Made by a program: the position numbers and the translations under genes
Notes under the pieces: model-generated
Database searches by the model: none
What the model was told of the DNA's origin: nothing
What the model saw: the letters and a program-made list of their open reading frames with translations, nothing else
Part shown: one piece after another, positions 45,201 to 56,486 of the stretch
Layout of the letters: each line of letters opens with the position of its first letter
Position numbering within the stretch: position 1 is the stretch's first letter
DNA from: Mesocentrotus franciscanus
Lineage: Eukaryota; Echinodermata; Echinoidea; Camarodonta; Strongylocentrotidae
Direction: 5' to 3'
Assembly (NCBI GenBank): GCA_037976565.1
Contig: CP137671.1
Location: 11,651,669 to 11,715,668, forward strand
Length of the DNA: 64,000 bases

Positions 45201-45738
45201 CTAATCCATTTCTGGATCTGAAATTCTGCTGAGACAATCCGCACCAACATTCTCAGCACTCTTTATAGCAGTGATAGTGAATCGGTATGGCTGTAGGGCC
45301 AAGGCTATCTCAAAATCCTCCCGTTTGCTGCTTTGGACTTTGCGAAACATTTAAGCGGCTGATGGTCTGTCTCAAGGTGAAAATGCTTCCCATACAAGTA
45401 TGGTTCGAATTTCTGGATACCCCAGACCACTGCAAGACACTCCTGCTCCATTACTGCATAACGCTGTTCCCTTGGGAGAAGCTTTCTACTTGCGTATGCA
45501 ATTGGGAACTTTTCCCATCGAAATCCTGCAGAAGTATTGCACCCAGACCTACGTCTGATGCGTCTGTCCTCAGGATGAAAGGTTGATTCAGATCTGGAAG
45601 GTGAAGAATAGATTCCTGTGATAGCTTCTGCTTAAGTGCCTTGAACGCACTTTCTTCAGCTGCACCCCATATTACCTGTATAGGTTCACCTTTTGTTAGT
45701 TCTGTCTGTCAATGGAGCTGCTAGCAGGCTGATACCAC
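45201..45738 (-). pseudogene. RNase H domain, end of the Gmr1-like pol
   Basis: Minus strand from about 45738: GISLLAAPLTDRTNK (RT/RH linker), then WGAAEESAFKALKQKL, LRTDASDVGLGAILLQD (first catalytic Asp), AYASRKLLPREQRYAVMEQE (catalytic Glu), ETDHQPLKCF (Asp) and ENVGADCLSRISDPEMD with TAG at 45201. Frameshifts lie near 45685, 45535 and 45315. It continues the RT that stops at 53635; about seven codons (the usual YYR.F.P) are missing at the LINE insertion point. Confidence 0.85.
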
Positions 45739-46018
45739 TTTATTGCTCCTGTATATTTTATCATTTTGTAAAGAACCATCTTACTGCTATACAGATGTTA
45801 CCAAAGCATTTAAGCAAATACATGGATGCGGTAGGACAATCTTGGCTGGATATTTTGTGATACCTGGAACAGAACTGAGAGTGGAATATTTTTCCATGAT
45901 GCTAATGACTTACTACTAGTAGCCATATTGTACTCCCCCGTTGTACTAGACGTTTACGCTTGACCAACACTAAAATACAACAGTGTATTGTCAGCTTGAA
46001 TTGAGTGGAGTGTGAACA

Positions 46019-46492
46019 ATGGAACCAGTGAAGCTCGTTGCTATTGTGCTTATTGTCAGCCTGTCCGAATGGTCTGTTGAGAATGTCGAAAGCCCAAGTG
46101 CATCTACTCATGTACTACCACATTCATTATGTAGACACCCTGTACTTTCTAACCATGATTTGAAAGTAAGCAGATATTTTGGAGCAAGGATATCCTTTCA
46201 TCCTAACACTACTGCAACATTTCAACTTCGACTTCTGGTGTCTGGAGATGTGAATCCAAACCCAGGACCAACCAAACATGGTAATGATGTATCTCCACCT
46301 AATGGGGACATTAAGCGAATCGTGTATGACCGACCATTCCTGCTTAAATGTAATCCAGTCTGGGACCATGGAAAGAGAGGGAGTATTCCGGAACAGATAT
46401 GGAAAGATATCACTGCACTTGGTATCTGCCCATCGCAATCTTATCGTGGGAAGAGAGGAAAGAGAGGTGGGAGGAGAAAAAAAGGAAAATAA
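46019..46492 (+). CDS. LINE ORF1 with 2A-like ribosome-skipping motif
   Basis: 157 codons from the ATG at 46019. The N-terminus is hydrophobic (VKLVAIVLIVSL, residues 4-15), resembling a signal sequence. Residues 71-84 read RLLVSGDVNPNPGP (motif at 46244-46270), close to the 2A consensus D(V/I)ExNPGP but with Asn for Glu. The C-terminal half ends in a very basic GKRGKRGGRRKKGK, fit for nucleic-acid binding. 2A-like peptides are known at this place in APE-type LINEs of sea urchins and others. If active, skipping would release an 84-residue peptide ending NPG from a Pro-started basic protein. It overlaps ORF2 in another frame. Confidence 0.75.
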   Translation: MEPVKLVAIVLIVSLSEWSVENVESPSASTHVLPHSLCRHPVLSNHDLKVSRYFGARISFHPNTTATFQLRLLVSGDVNPNPGPTKHGNDVSPPNGDIKRIVYDRPFLLKCNPVWDHGKRGSIPEQIWKDITALGICPSQSYRGKRGKRGGRRKKGK

Positions 46493-49253
46493 CAGTTGTA
46501 ACAACAGCATCGGTCAGCAGAGGGAGGCCAACTCCAGGACAGAATGGGGCCAACATGAACTACCTCCGCCATCTCATGGACACATCCGTTGGACAATCAG
46601 AGGTGAGATCCATTATACCACAAGCCAATGAAAATTGTTCAGGAATAAAAGTCATTGTGAATTATCAGCGCCACTGTCAACGCAAAAGAATTTCAATTCA
46701 AGCAAACCATGTGAGGATAAGAACGACTGAACGCTGTCATAGCCAAGTAGCAGCCAGTCAACAAAGTTATTTGAACCTTCCATCTTTCTATCTATGCAAC
46801 GCAAGATCCCTCAACAATAAATTAGATGAAATGGAAATAATTCTGAGAGAAAGGAAAACCGCTATTGCAGCAGTAACAGAAACATGGTTTAGATCCGATA
46901 TTCCAACACACCTTGCAGAAATTACTAATTATAATTTGTTCACAAAGTCACGTATGCATAGGCAAGGTGGTGGTGTGGCGCTTTATGTCAAGGAGGCATA
47001 CAACCCAGTACAAATGAAAATTGATGTACCCACAGAACTGGAGGTTCTTTGGGTGAAAATACGACCTGAACGTCTTCCACGAGCAATTTCGCATCTGATC
47101 GTAGCAGTAGTGTATCATCCGCCAGACAGTGTGCTTACAGACCATCTGCAGGACACTATGGATCAGATCTTGGGCCAGCATCCAGATGTTGGCATAGCGA
47201 TTATTGGAGACTTTAATCAACTTGACTTAACTACCTTGCTTGCAAACACCAACTTCAAACAAGCCGTCAAGACGCCAACGAGAAAAACAGGATCCTGGAC
47301 AAGATAGTGACGAACTTCTCTGGTTTTATGACCAGCCACTCGTATGTTGTCCTTTAGGATCCAGTGATCACAACACGGTGGTTTGGTCACCGCTTGCCCC
47401 TCCTCGTTATCAAAATTCTATCATGAAACGAATAAAAGACCACTCAGAGATTCGGAAAAGAGACTATTTGGGTCCTGGATAACAAGGTATGAATGGAGTT
47501 CAGTGATGGACAGTATTTCATCAGACGAACAGACGGAATCATTCTATGCCATTTTGAACTCCCAGATTGACCGTTTCCTGCCGACAAAAACGGTCAAAAT
47601 GCACTGCCGTGACAAGAAATGGATTACCCTGTCATCAAATCTTTGATCAAGGAAAGACAAGCCGCATTCAATGGTGGTAATAAGGAACTTACCAGGAAAC
47701 TTGCCAATCGCGTTAAAAAGGAAATACGAAAAGCAAAACAAGACTATTATAATGATCGAGTGAAGAAGCATAAGAAGGTAAATCCTGCAGAATGGTATAA
47801 ACAAATCAAAATCATGACCAACATGAGAAATGCCAACTCCTATATAACTGTTCCAGGAGTTGACAGAGATGATACTGCCGTAATAGCGAACAGGATCAAT
47901 GACTTCTTCAAGTCTGTTGCTAAGGATGTACCTGCCATGGATGCTGAGAACTTACTTTGCATACTTACCTGACCCTTCTCCACCTCCCCGCATTCAACCT
48001 TGGGATGTCTACTAACAGCTTAAGAAGTTGAAGGTTGGGAAAGCTGTTGGTCCCGATATGATACCTTGCCGAATCATCAAAGAATTTGCATGTGAACTTA
48101 GTAGCCCATTGGCCCATATCTTCAGTACCTCACTTGCTGAAGGTGTCGTTCCAAAGATGTGGAAGAGAGCTGTAGTTGTTCCTGTCCCTAAAACCACCCC
48201 TGCGAGTATCGACAAGCTCTGTCCAATCTCCTTGACCGATGGTTTTGCGAAGGTATTTGAGGGTTTTGTGTCGAAGTGGCTGATGCAGTACATCGGGTCG
48301 CAGCTCGACAATAAACAATTTGGTAATATAAAGGGATTATCAACGACGCACTGCCTAGTTGACCTAATGCACTGCTTTTATCAACACGCGGAGAAAAGCA
48401 AGGCAGTATCCACTCTTGTGATTTCCGCAAGGCGTTTGACTGCATAGACCACACGGTTGCCATCCAAAAGATGATCGCATTCGGTGTCAAACCTACATTA
48501 ATCCGCTGGATAGCTGATTTTCTTACAGAAAGGACTCAACGCGTACGCTACAGAGGTGTCACATCAGAGTGGGCGACGCTGAAGGCAGGTGTACCTCAGG
48601 GAACCAAACTTGGATCGATTGTGTTCCTAATCGTCATCAACAATGCGCTACGTGATTGTAATATGGCATATTGGAAGTATGTTGATGATGTCACTGTTGT
48701 CGACACGAGATTCGCTGGAGATCAATCAACTCTGTTGGAAGCAACACTTCAACATTTAGCCGAATGGTCCACGTCAAATGGAATGTCCCTTAACCCTGCT
48801 AAATGTGAGAGTATGCAGGTGTGTTTTATGAAAAAGCCCCCCATACCACTGTCACTGGAAATAGATCTGTCAAATTGTTAGGAATTCATATCCGCTGTGA
48901 TTTAAAGTGGAGTGATCATGTTGATTTCATGATAAAACGTGCCAATGGAAGGATACATCTTATCAGGATCCTGAAAGGTCACGGACTGCCAACCGAAGAT
49001 CTCTGCACCATCTATACCGGTTTCCTCAGACCCCTCGTAGAGTATGCCTCGCCGGTGTGGAACGGAGCCCTTACTAAACAACAAGTAGATCGAATAGAAA
49101 GGGTGCAGAAAAGAACTCTGAAAATTATCTTGGGACCTAATTACCAGTCTTATGAGACAGCCCTGACTATGTTGAATCTGCCCTCTTTGGCTGACAGAAG
49201 GAAGGAACTGTGTTTGAATTTTGCTGAGAAACTGATTTCAAACGAGAAGGTAT

Positions 49254-49261
49254 CTTACCTC
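49254..49261. repeat. Left target duplication CTTACCTC of the foldback element
   Basis: CTTACCTC here and at 52604-52611. Keeping one copy joins EKVSYL to IPPCKN in the LINE ORF2 frame, so the duplication and the boundaries are confirmed by the host gene. Confidence 0.9.
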
Positions 49262-49279
49262 GGAGTCGGGCTAATTCGG

Positions 49280-49322
49280 ACCACGGGACAATTCGGCCCA
49301 GCTGGAAAAACTGGGCCGAATT
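49280..49322. repeat. Subterminal hairpin of the foldback element
   Basis: GGGACAATTCGGCCCAG and its exact reverse complement CTGGGCCGAATTGTCCC are separated by about nine bases. The counterpart in the other arm is at about 52543-52583 with one arm mismatch. Such subterminal palindromes may be transposase-binding sites (inference). Confidence 0.85.
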
Positions 49323-50389
49323 GTCCCGACATGATTAATCGATCGAGAGATACCAATGTGTATATGTTTGTGCTCATTGTGACTTAATAATGCCCTTTCC
49401 AACCACAATCTTTAATGGAATTGTGTCAAATGATACTATTGAAGACAATCTATAACTTTTATTTAGGTAAAATGACAAAAAAATGACATTTCGGACAATT
49501 TACTCACAGCTCGCAATCCGCATTGCCGCACGTACATTAAATGTGCGTTGTATCGACTCGGACCACTGAAATTCGAGCAGTGTTTTGTCAGTAAATCACT
49601 GAAAAATATCACTTTTATCTTGTATGAAGGTCTTTTCTTGATTCCTGACACAAATTTCGTTATTCAGAAGTCGAATTTAGTACATTTCAGACGAGATGGT
49701 TGATGTTTGTTCACATTCTTTCGTCCTGGCCGTAAATTAGCAGACTACTGCTAGTGCTACCGCAGCAGCTCAGCTCAGTGTCCAGCTAGCAGTACAGCGC
49801 CGCCGGCCGGGTCGGCAGGGGAATTCACTGACTCGGCGCCCGTACCGGGCCGCTGCACTGCATTGCATGATTGTACTGCCCAATTTGATCGAGTGACGTG
49901 AGTATAACTAATCAAACTAGATCTGTATCTACTGTATTATCATAAGTCATTCAGAGTAGAATATTCAATTTGATTTAGTGAGTAAACTAGACCTAGACTA
50001 CTAATACTAGATTAGTCATTCAGAGTAGAATATCCGATTATTGAGATTAATGAAGGAATATGGAATTTTTCTTTTTTCATAATCAGATAATCATATTTTA
50101 AATTTAATTACTCTTAAAAGTTAAAAAATTAATAAATAGCTATATCTAACGTTAGGGCCTAGCCTAGTACTGTAAGCAGAGAAGTGAACTGACGAATCGC
50201 CTTCTTTTTTTTTGGAGGGGGCTGCATGCCTCAGAAAAAAAATTATACTAAAAGAAGGTGTTGGTTTCAAGTTTTTGTATAAATAATGCAGCCCCCACCA
50301 CCTCCCCCCCCCCAAAAAAAAATATATATATTTTCTCCTTTTTGTTCCCTTTTTCTGGGAATCAAAGAGATACAAAGCAAAGCAATTCA

Positions 50390-50962
50390 GACATGATATT
50401 GCAATGACGTGCCCGTGCATGGGCGGGCATGGGCGGGCATGGGGATCTTCAGTCTCGCAAGCCTTCAGTCTCGCAAGCCTTCAGTCTCCCGGACCTTTGG
50501 TCAACTGGTCATTAACCGTTCCTCAAATTTCTATGAAGACTTTGTTGAAAGAAAAAAATTGCGGTGTAATTTTCAATTTCAATTTCAATTCAATTCAGAC
50601 ATGATATTGCAATGACGTGCCGGTGCATGGGCGGGCATGGGGATCTTCAGTCTCGCAAGCCTTCAGTCCCCGGACCTTTGGTCAACTGGTCATTAACCGT
50701 TCCTCAAATTTCTATGAAGACTTCGTTGAAAGAAAAAAATTGCGGTGTAATTTTCATTTTCAATTTCAATTCAATTCAGACATGATACTGCAATGACGTG
50801 CCGGTGCATGGGCGGGCATGGGCGGGCGTGGGGATCTTCAGTCTCGCCAGCCTTCAGTCTCGCCAGCCTTCAGTCTCCCGGACCTTTGGTCAACTGGTCA
50901 TTAACCGTTCCTCAAATTTCTATGAAGACTTCGTTGAAAGAAAAAAATTGCGGTGTAATTTT
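50390..50962. repeat. Three tandem copies of a roughly 0.2-kb unit in the left arm
   Basis: Units begin GACATGATATTGCAATGACGTGCC near 50390, 50598 and 50779 and each include GGGCGGGCATGGGGATCTTCAGTCTCG, CTCCCGGACCTTTGG and GAAGACTTNGTTGAAAGAAAAAAATTGCGGTG. The right arm has a single unit (about 51380-51498, reverse), so copy number differs between arms. Confidence 0.85.
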
Positions 50963-52603
50963 CAATTTTTTGTATATAACGCAGCTGCCCCCCCTCCTCC
51001 CATCCATCTCGGGGTATGTAATCAGCAACAGAGGGTCGGGGGTTAACAGATTTATATTACATTATTACAAATTCCAACAATATGACGTCAAGCAGGCTCA
51101 TAATAACAAATGATAAACAGGTGTAATCGTGTATTATGACACGCTTTGATAGGCAATTTTTTTATTTTTTATTTATTATTTATTTATAGTATACATATTT
51201 ATACAGGTACACAATCAGATATAAATCTGTTAACCCCGGCCCCACCCCCCAAAAAAAAATTAAAAAAAATAAATAGATTTTGCTCATAGATCTTTGCCTA
51301 TGTTGCTGATTACATACCCCGAGATGGATGGGAGGAGGGGGGGCAGCTGCGTTATATACAAAAAATTAAAATTACACCGCAATTTTTTTTTTCAACGAAG
51401 TCTTCATAGAAATTTAAAGGTCCGGGAGACTGAAGGCTTGCGAGACTGAAGATCCCCATGCCCGCCCATGAACCGGCACGTCATTGCAATATCATGTCTG
51501 AATTGCTTTGCCTTGTATCTCTTTGATTCCCAGAAAAAGGGAACAAAAAGGAGAAAATATATTTTTTTTGGGGGGGGGGAGGTGGTGGGGCTGCATTATT
51601 TATACAAAAACTTGAAACCAACACCTTCTTTTAGTACAATTTTTTTGAGGCAGCCCCTCCAAAAAAAGAAGGCGATTCGTCAGTTCACTTCTCTGCTTAC
51701 AGTACTAGGCTAGGCCCTAACGTTAGATATAGCTATTTATTAAGTCTTTAACTTTTAAGAGTAATTAAAATATGATTATCTGATTATGAAAAAAGAAAAA
51801 TTCCATTCCTTCATTAATCTCAATAATCGGATATTCTACTCTGAATGACTAATCTAGTATTAGTAGTCTAGGTCTAGTTTACTCACTAAATCAAATTGGA
51901 TATTCTACTCTGAATGACTTATGATAATACAGTAGATACAGATCTAGTTTGATTAGTTATACTCACGTCACTCGATCAAATTGGGCAGTACAATCGTGCA
52001 ATGCAGTGCAGCGGCCCGGTACGGGCGCCGAGTCAGTGAATTCCCCCGCCGACCCGGCCGGCGGCGCTGTACTGCTAGCTGGACACTGAGCTGAGCTGCT
52101 GCGGTAGCACTAGCAGTAGTCTGCTAATTTACGGCCAGGACGAAAGAATGTGAACAAACATCAACCATCTCGTCTGAAATGTACTACATTCGACTTCTGA
52201 ATAACGAAATTTGTGTCAGGAATCAAGAAAAGACCTTCATACAAGATAAAAGTGATATTTTTGCAGTGATTTACTGACAAAAACACTGCTCAATTTCAGT
52301 GGTCCGAGTCGATACAACGCACATTTAATGTACGTGCGGCAATGCGGATTGCGAGCTGTGAGTAAATTGTCCGAAATGTCATTTTTTTGTCATTTTACCT
52401 AAATAAAAGTTATAGATTGTCTTCAATAGTATCATTTGACACAATTCCATTAAAGATTGTGGTTGGAAAGGGCATTATTAAGTCACAATGAGCACAAACA
52501 TATACACATTGGTATCTCTCGATCGATTAATCATGTCGGGACAATTCGGCCCAGTATTTCCAGCTGGGCCGAATCGTCCCGTGGTCCGAATTAGCCCGGA
52601 TCC

Positions 52604-52611
52604 CTTACCTC
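52604..52611. repeat. Right target duplication CTTACCTC
   Basis: Second copy of the 8-bp duplication; LINE ORF2 coding sequence ATACCTCCTTGT follows in frame. Confidence 0.9.
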
Positions 52612-53634
52612 ATACCTCCTTGTAAGAACATAAGAAACCTACGCAAATCAAATACTAGAGAACAGTTAAAATGTAAAACCAAACGATTTCGTAACAGTCC
52701 AGTTCCCTACTTAATTGACTTTCTGAATTCACAGTAGTGATCATGCACTTTGTATTCATTTGTATAACGTGTAAACTTATTCCCATAGTGATTACGTAGA
52801 GGAGCTGTAAAATTATTTTATTTTATTTTAAGTGAAATAGTATATAACATTATAACATTTTGGTATCATGACGGTTGTACCACTCTGATAGTTGATCGTT
52901 GAAAATGATAATATAATTCAGTAATTTAAGATTTAATACCATGGTTAACTTTTGTATTGATTGAAAACATACATACCACATAACTATTACCAGAAAACCT
53001 CAAAATTACCATATTTCATGTCTTTCATTATTGCATACCTACCTATCAATCTACAAATATGTTATCCATAACTCATCAATGAAAATGTAATATGTACTTG
53101 TAAATTATGGATCTACAACCAGTATTCTCTCTGTCAAAATTGCACTTTTTACCTTATTTTCGATACGTCTGCCATACACTCTCATCCTCAGCATTATCTC
53201 TCTATCTCTCCCTTTATCTCTCTGTCTCTCTCCCTGTCTCTCCCTCTGTTTTTCTCTCTCTCTCTCATTTTTCCTGGATCTCCTGTGCTGTCTGTACTTT
53301 TTACCCTCCCTACCTCTCTTCTACATTTCCCTCCAGCCCTTTTTGTTCTCTTTTCTCTTATTTTGAACGATCTTTTCATATATGATTGTGCAATAGATTT
53401 AAGCAATTGTTACCTGTTTAGCGAATTTTATTAATTTGTATTTAGGTGTATACTCATTTATTTAGAAAATTCAATTACTTTGTGATATCTCTTAATACGA
53501 TTTGCTGGATAATTTTACTGTAGTTTATTTAGGTTTGTATAATTATTTATTTTTTTACGCAATGTACAAAATTCTGCAACTCAGCCATATGGCTGCAAAT
53601 GAATTTTCAATAAAACCATTACCATTAACACATA

Positions 53635-54323
53635 GCTATGAGGCCAAGAAACGAGCGCAGCTGTTTCTTGGTTCTTGGTTGAGGTGCACTCTGGATCGCT
53701 TCCACTTTGTCTGGGACTGGTCGTAGCTCACCACGTCCTACTCGATGCCCGAAAAATTCTACATTCTCGCAACCGATGACACACTTCGTTGGCCTCACCT
53801 TCAGATTAGCTGCACCCAGTCGCTCTAACACCATCCTTAGAATGTTCAGGTGCTCCTCGAAGGTGCCTGTGTGGATAAGAATATCATCGATAAAATTATC
53901 AACATTGTCTAATCCACGCAACAAGTCACGCATGATTCGGCTAAAGCTCGCCGGAGCATTCACCAAACCAAAAGGCATAGCCTTAAACTGAAACAGGCCA
54001 TCTGTGAGTGGCTTTGCTTCGTCAGTAAGAGGCACTTGCCAGTAGCCTTTGGTCAAGTCTATCTTTGTGAAAAATCGGTCAGTGGCTAATTTACTGAAGA
54101 TTTCCTCTGCGTCGGGGATGGGTTCCGCATCCGTCACTGTGACTTGGTTGAGTTTACGGTAGTCACAACAAAACCTTATTGCTCCATCCTTCTTTTTAAC
54201 CATGACTACCGGTGACGCATACGGTGAAGGCTCCACTATGTCCAGATCTATCATCTTACGAACCTCTTTCTTTACTTCCTCCCGTAGCGCATGAGGTAAC
54301 GGATAAGGTTTGCACTTGATAGG
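53635..54323 (-). pseudogene. Reverse transcriptase of the Gmr1-like element, cut by the LINE
   Basis: Minus strand: KCKPYPLPHALREEVKKEV, then MIDLDIVEPSPYASPVVMVK, RFCCDYRKLNQVT, FTKIDLTKGYWQVP (catalytic Asp), MPFGLVNAPASFSRIM, NFIDDILIH (catalytic pair), KCVIGCENVEFFGH and LRSFLGLIA, where the LINE starts. A TAG at 54324-54326 separates it from the integrase side. The RNase H that should follow is at 45201-45738. Confidence 0.9.
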
Positions 54324-54382
54324 CTACTTATCAGTCAGCTTTATGTCATGTTTCCCAAGGTTGGTCCATCCTGGTAAATCAG

Positions 54383-55732
54383 TCATTGTGTCTTCAAACT
54401 CCCGAAGAAGCCGTCAACTTCATCATGCTGATTTTGGGTCAAGTGTGGGCTGATCTGTACATCATCAATGGTTTCTGACTGGGTAAGGGATTGGAGCTGA
54501 AGTAGATCCCTGCGCACAGCTAGTTTCTCTTCACCATCCTCTTCTTCCTCTTCGAGGCTATCATCGACAACTGATGTACATGCAACATCCAAAACGCCAG
54601 CATGCTCTTCCCTCATGAAAAATTTCTTTAGGAGATTGGCATGGAAAGTTTTGGTATTTCCATCCATGTCTATCCTATAGTTCATCTGTCCTACCTTCCC
54701 AATTACCTTGAATGGACCTCGCCATTGCATTAACAACTTATTGTTGTCGGTTGGTAGAAGAAGGAGAACTTCTTCGCCGATCTCAAACCTTCTCATCTTT
54801 GCCTTCTTGTTGTATTGCTTCCGATATCTCTCCGCAGCCTTGCTCAAATTCTCCTGAGCTACTTTGCAGGTAGCCTCCAGCCGATCTTTGAGGTCTAAGA
54901 CGTACTGATACGTAGTCGTCGTCTCTGCTTCGACTGCATCTCCCGTCCAGAGCTCCTCAAGAATGGCCAGTGGACCACGAACTACTCGGCCGTACAATAG
55001 CTCAAAAGGCGTGGACCCGGTACTCTGTAATTCTCTGTAAGCGAAAAGCAGAGGGTTAATGTAACGGTCCCAATCTTTGGGTCGTTCCTCGCACATTTTC
55101 CTTAGCATCGATTTCAAAGTCCCGTTAAACCTCTCAACTAATCCGTTACACGCTGGGTGATATGGAGTTGTTGTCATCTGGCGGATCGAAAGAAGTCTAC
55201 TAACTTCCCTCATTACGTTCGAGGTGAACTGACTACCCCTATCAGTCAAAACTTCACGCGGAATGCCTACTCGTGAGTAGATGTCTACCAAGGCTTCTAC
55301 TGCTGTCTGGGTATCTATCATTCGGAGTGCTACCGCCTCTGGGTATCTCGTAGCATAATCCACGACCGTAAGGACAAATCTGTTCCCTTTACTAGTAGCA
55401 GGCTCGATGGGTCCAATTAGATCCATTGCCACTCGGCGAAAAGGCTCATCAATCAGAGGGGTTGAACCAAGGGGAACCTTAGTCACCCTACCCTTGGGCA
55501 TAGTCCGCTGACACGGTTCACATGACCGGCAGTGACGATTAACATCCGCATGCATTCCAGGCCAAAATAAATGCATAGGTATCTTCTCACAAGTCTTCTT
55601 CACGCCAAAGTGTCCACCTAGCATAGACTCATGAGCCAGTCTCAGTACCTGTTTTCTGAACTTGGCAGGCACCACTACTTGCAAGACATTGTCATCTCCA
55701 GGTTGTGTGTCTACATATTCTCTGTACAGCAC
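54383..55732 (-). CDS. Integrase of the Gmr1-like element
   Basis: About 449 codons open. The zinc-binding HHCC motif is HESMLGGHFG...CRSCEPCQ, followed by the core with MDLIGPI (Asp), LTDRGSQF (Asp) and NGLVERFNG (Glu), then a long C-terminal part with the GPY/F-like LLMQWRGPFKVIGKVG and an acidic tail (SLEEEEEDGEE). The integrase would join element DNA to the host genome and make the 5-bp duplication. It is read between protease and RT, the hallmark of the Gmr1 group. The apparent start is probably not real: coding continues upstream from the protease piece by a frameshift near 55745. Confidence 0.9.
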   Translation of the reverse strand: MLYREYVDTQPGDDNVLQVVVPAKFRKQVLRLAHESMLGGHFGVKKTCEKIPMHLFWPGMHADVNRHCRSCEPCQRTMPKGRVTKVPLGSTPLIDEPFRRVAMDLIGPIEPATSKGNRFVLTVVDYATRYPEAVALRMIDTQTAVEALVDIYSRVGIPREVLTDRGSQFTSNVMREVSRLLSIRQMTTTPYHPACNGLVERFNGTLKSMLRKMCEERPKDWDRYINPLLFAYRELQSTGSTPFELLYGRVVRGPLAILEELWTGDAVEAETTTTYQYVLDLKDRLEATCKVAQENLSKAAERYRKQYNKKAKMRRFEIGEEVLLLLPTDNNKLLMQWRGPFKVIGKVGQMNYRIDMDGNTKTFHANLLKKFFMREEHAGVLDVACTSVVDDSLEEEEEDGEEKLAVRRDLLQLQSLTQSETIDDVQISPHLTQNQHDEVDGFFGSLKTQ

Positions 55733-55739
55733 CCCCTTG

Positions 55740-56429
55740 CTATAGAGAAACTGAGAAGAATTCCCGACTTATCTTCTTTTCTCCGGTATCTGCATACTTT
55801 CTTGCTGTGGACAAAGATTCATCCTCCGCCTGAGCTTTGATCAAATCTTCGACAGTCACGGCATCATCGAATGGCTTGGGCACATGAAGGGGTGGCCTGG
55901 TCCGTGCTGCTTGCCTCTTCTGTTCCCGGGTTTCCACTGCATTCGCATGATGATACCGTGGTGTCCAGTCAGGGTCAGGGTCGTCCGATTCCCTAACGCC
56001 CGACACTAGTCCAAGTACTAAGTCGTACAATGGATTCATAACACACATGGCCTCCACTTCGCCTGTGTAGTATGGTGTATCTATTTGTAAAAATGCAACT
56101 TGAAAAGATCTCACAGTTCTATCAATAAGAACACAAATTTTCCTTTCCTTGCAAAGTTGGTCTTCTCGCACCAAATCTCTTCGCACCACCACCGTGGAAC
56201 AGCCTGTGTCTCGTAGCATATCTACTAATGCACCATTCACGAAGCCCTTGCAGACTTTCAAACCGTCCTCTTGTATTCCACATGCCGCTGCAGAAAGTAG
56301 TGGCAAGATCTCTCCTCCTGCCAACTTGACCCCCATTCCATCTTCAGTGAGATTCCGCTCTATAACTGGAGATTTGCTTGCGATGATACACATACCTTCA
56401 GGGTTCTCTGCAGACAAGCGGCCATTCAA
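55740..56429 (-). pseudogene. Aspartic protease part of the Gmr1-like pol
   Basis: Open for about 230 codons. VDMLRDTGCSTVVVRRDL carries the DTG active site, followed by a hydrophobic beta-rich stretch (YDLVLGLVSGV) where the family has its flap and second Leu-Gly block. The frame is joined to the zinc-knuckle ORF upstream except for a TGA near 56487-56489 in the same frame, which may be a nonsense change or a readthrough stop. The piece ends in a frameshift before the integrase. Confidence 0.8.
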
Positions 56430-56486
56430 ACCAGTCGATCCTGACTCGACGTTGTCTGTTCCTGTAACGGCTGGTTCGCTGCTAGG

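Larger units (their letters stand above)
49262..52603. mobile_element. TU-like foldback transposon, 3.34 kb giant palindrome
   Basis: The left end GGAGTCGGGCTAATTCGGACCACGGGAC is mirrored by the right end (reverse complement GGATCCGGGCTAATTCGGACC). The arms stay nearly identical over more than 1.3 kb, to a spacer of about 150 bp around 51065-51215 that is AT-rich and without ORF. The left arm has three copies of a roughly 0.2-kb internal repeat, the right arm one. An 8-bp target duplication and long modular inverted arms match the TU foldback elements described from sea urchins. Non-autonomous: no transposase is present. Confidence 0.87.
46399..52737 (+). pseudogene. LINE ORF2, frameshifted and interrupted by a foldback element
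   Basis: Endonuclease 46399-47307: LPSFYLCNARSLNNKLDE, AAVTETWF (catalytic Glu), HRQGGGVALYVK and AIIGDFNQLD; the closing GSSDHNTVVW is in another frame (about 47358). RT pieces: VGKAVGPDMIPCRIIKEF (48028 on), SIDKLCPISLTDGFAK, AGVPQGTKLGSIVFLIVIN and WKYVDDVTVVD (catalytic, about 48672-48700), then SVKLLGIHIRCDLKWSDH and FLRPLVEYASPVWNGAL. At 49261 the frame runs into the foldback element and resumes at 52612 with IPPCKNIRNLRKSNTREQL, ending at TAG 52735-52737. At least five frameshifts make it inactive although the YVDD is kept. Confidence 0.85.
45739..53634 (+). mobile_element. CR1/L2-type LINE with 2A-like ORF1, inserted in the LTR element
   Basis: Plus strand: 5' UTR (45739-46018), ORF1 with a 2A-like motif, overlapping ORF2 (APE endonuclease, RT, C-terminal tail), a 3' UTR with a CT-rich tract (about 53195-53265), and an end at AATAAAACCATTACCATTAACA. 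The right boundary joins the RT coding strand at GCTATGAGGCC. No target duplication is visible and the host RT lost about 20 bases, so insertion with a small target deletion is likely. The ORF2 is interrupted by a foldback element at 49262-52603. Nearly full-length but decayed. Confidence 0.85.

Noticed and set aside
49262..52603. Giant palindrome as an assembly artefact
   Set aside because: An exact 8-bp duplication, restoration of the LINE frame, a unique spacer and differing repeat numbers in the arms argue for a real foldback element.
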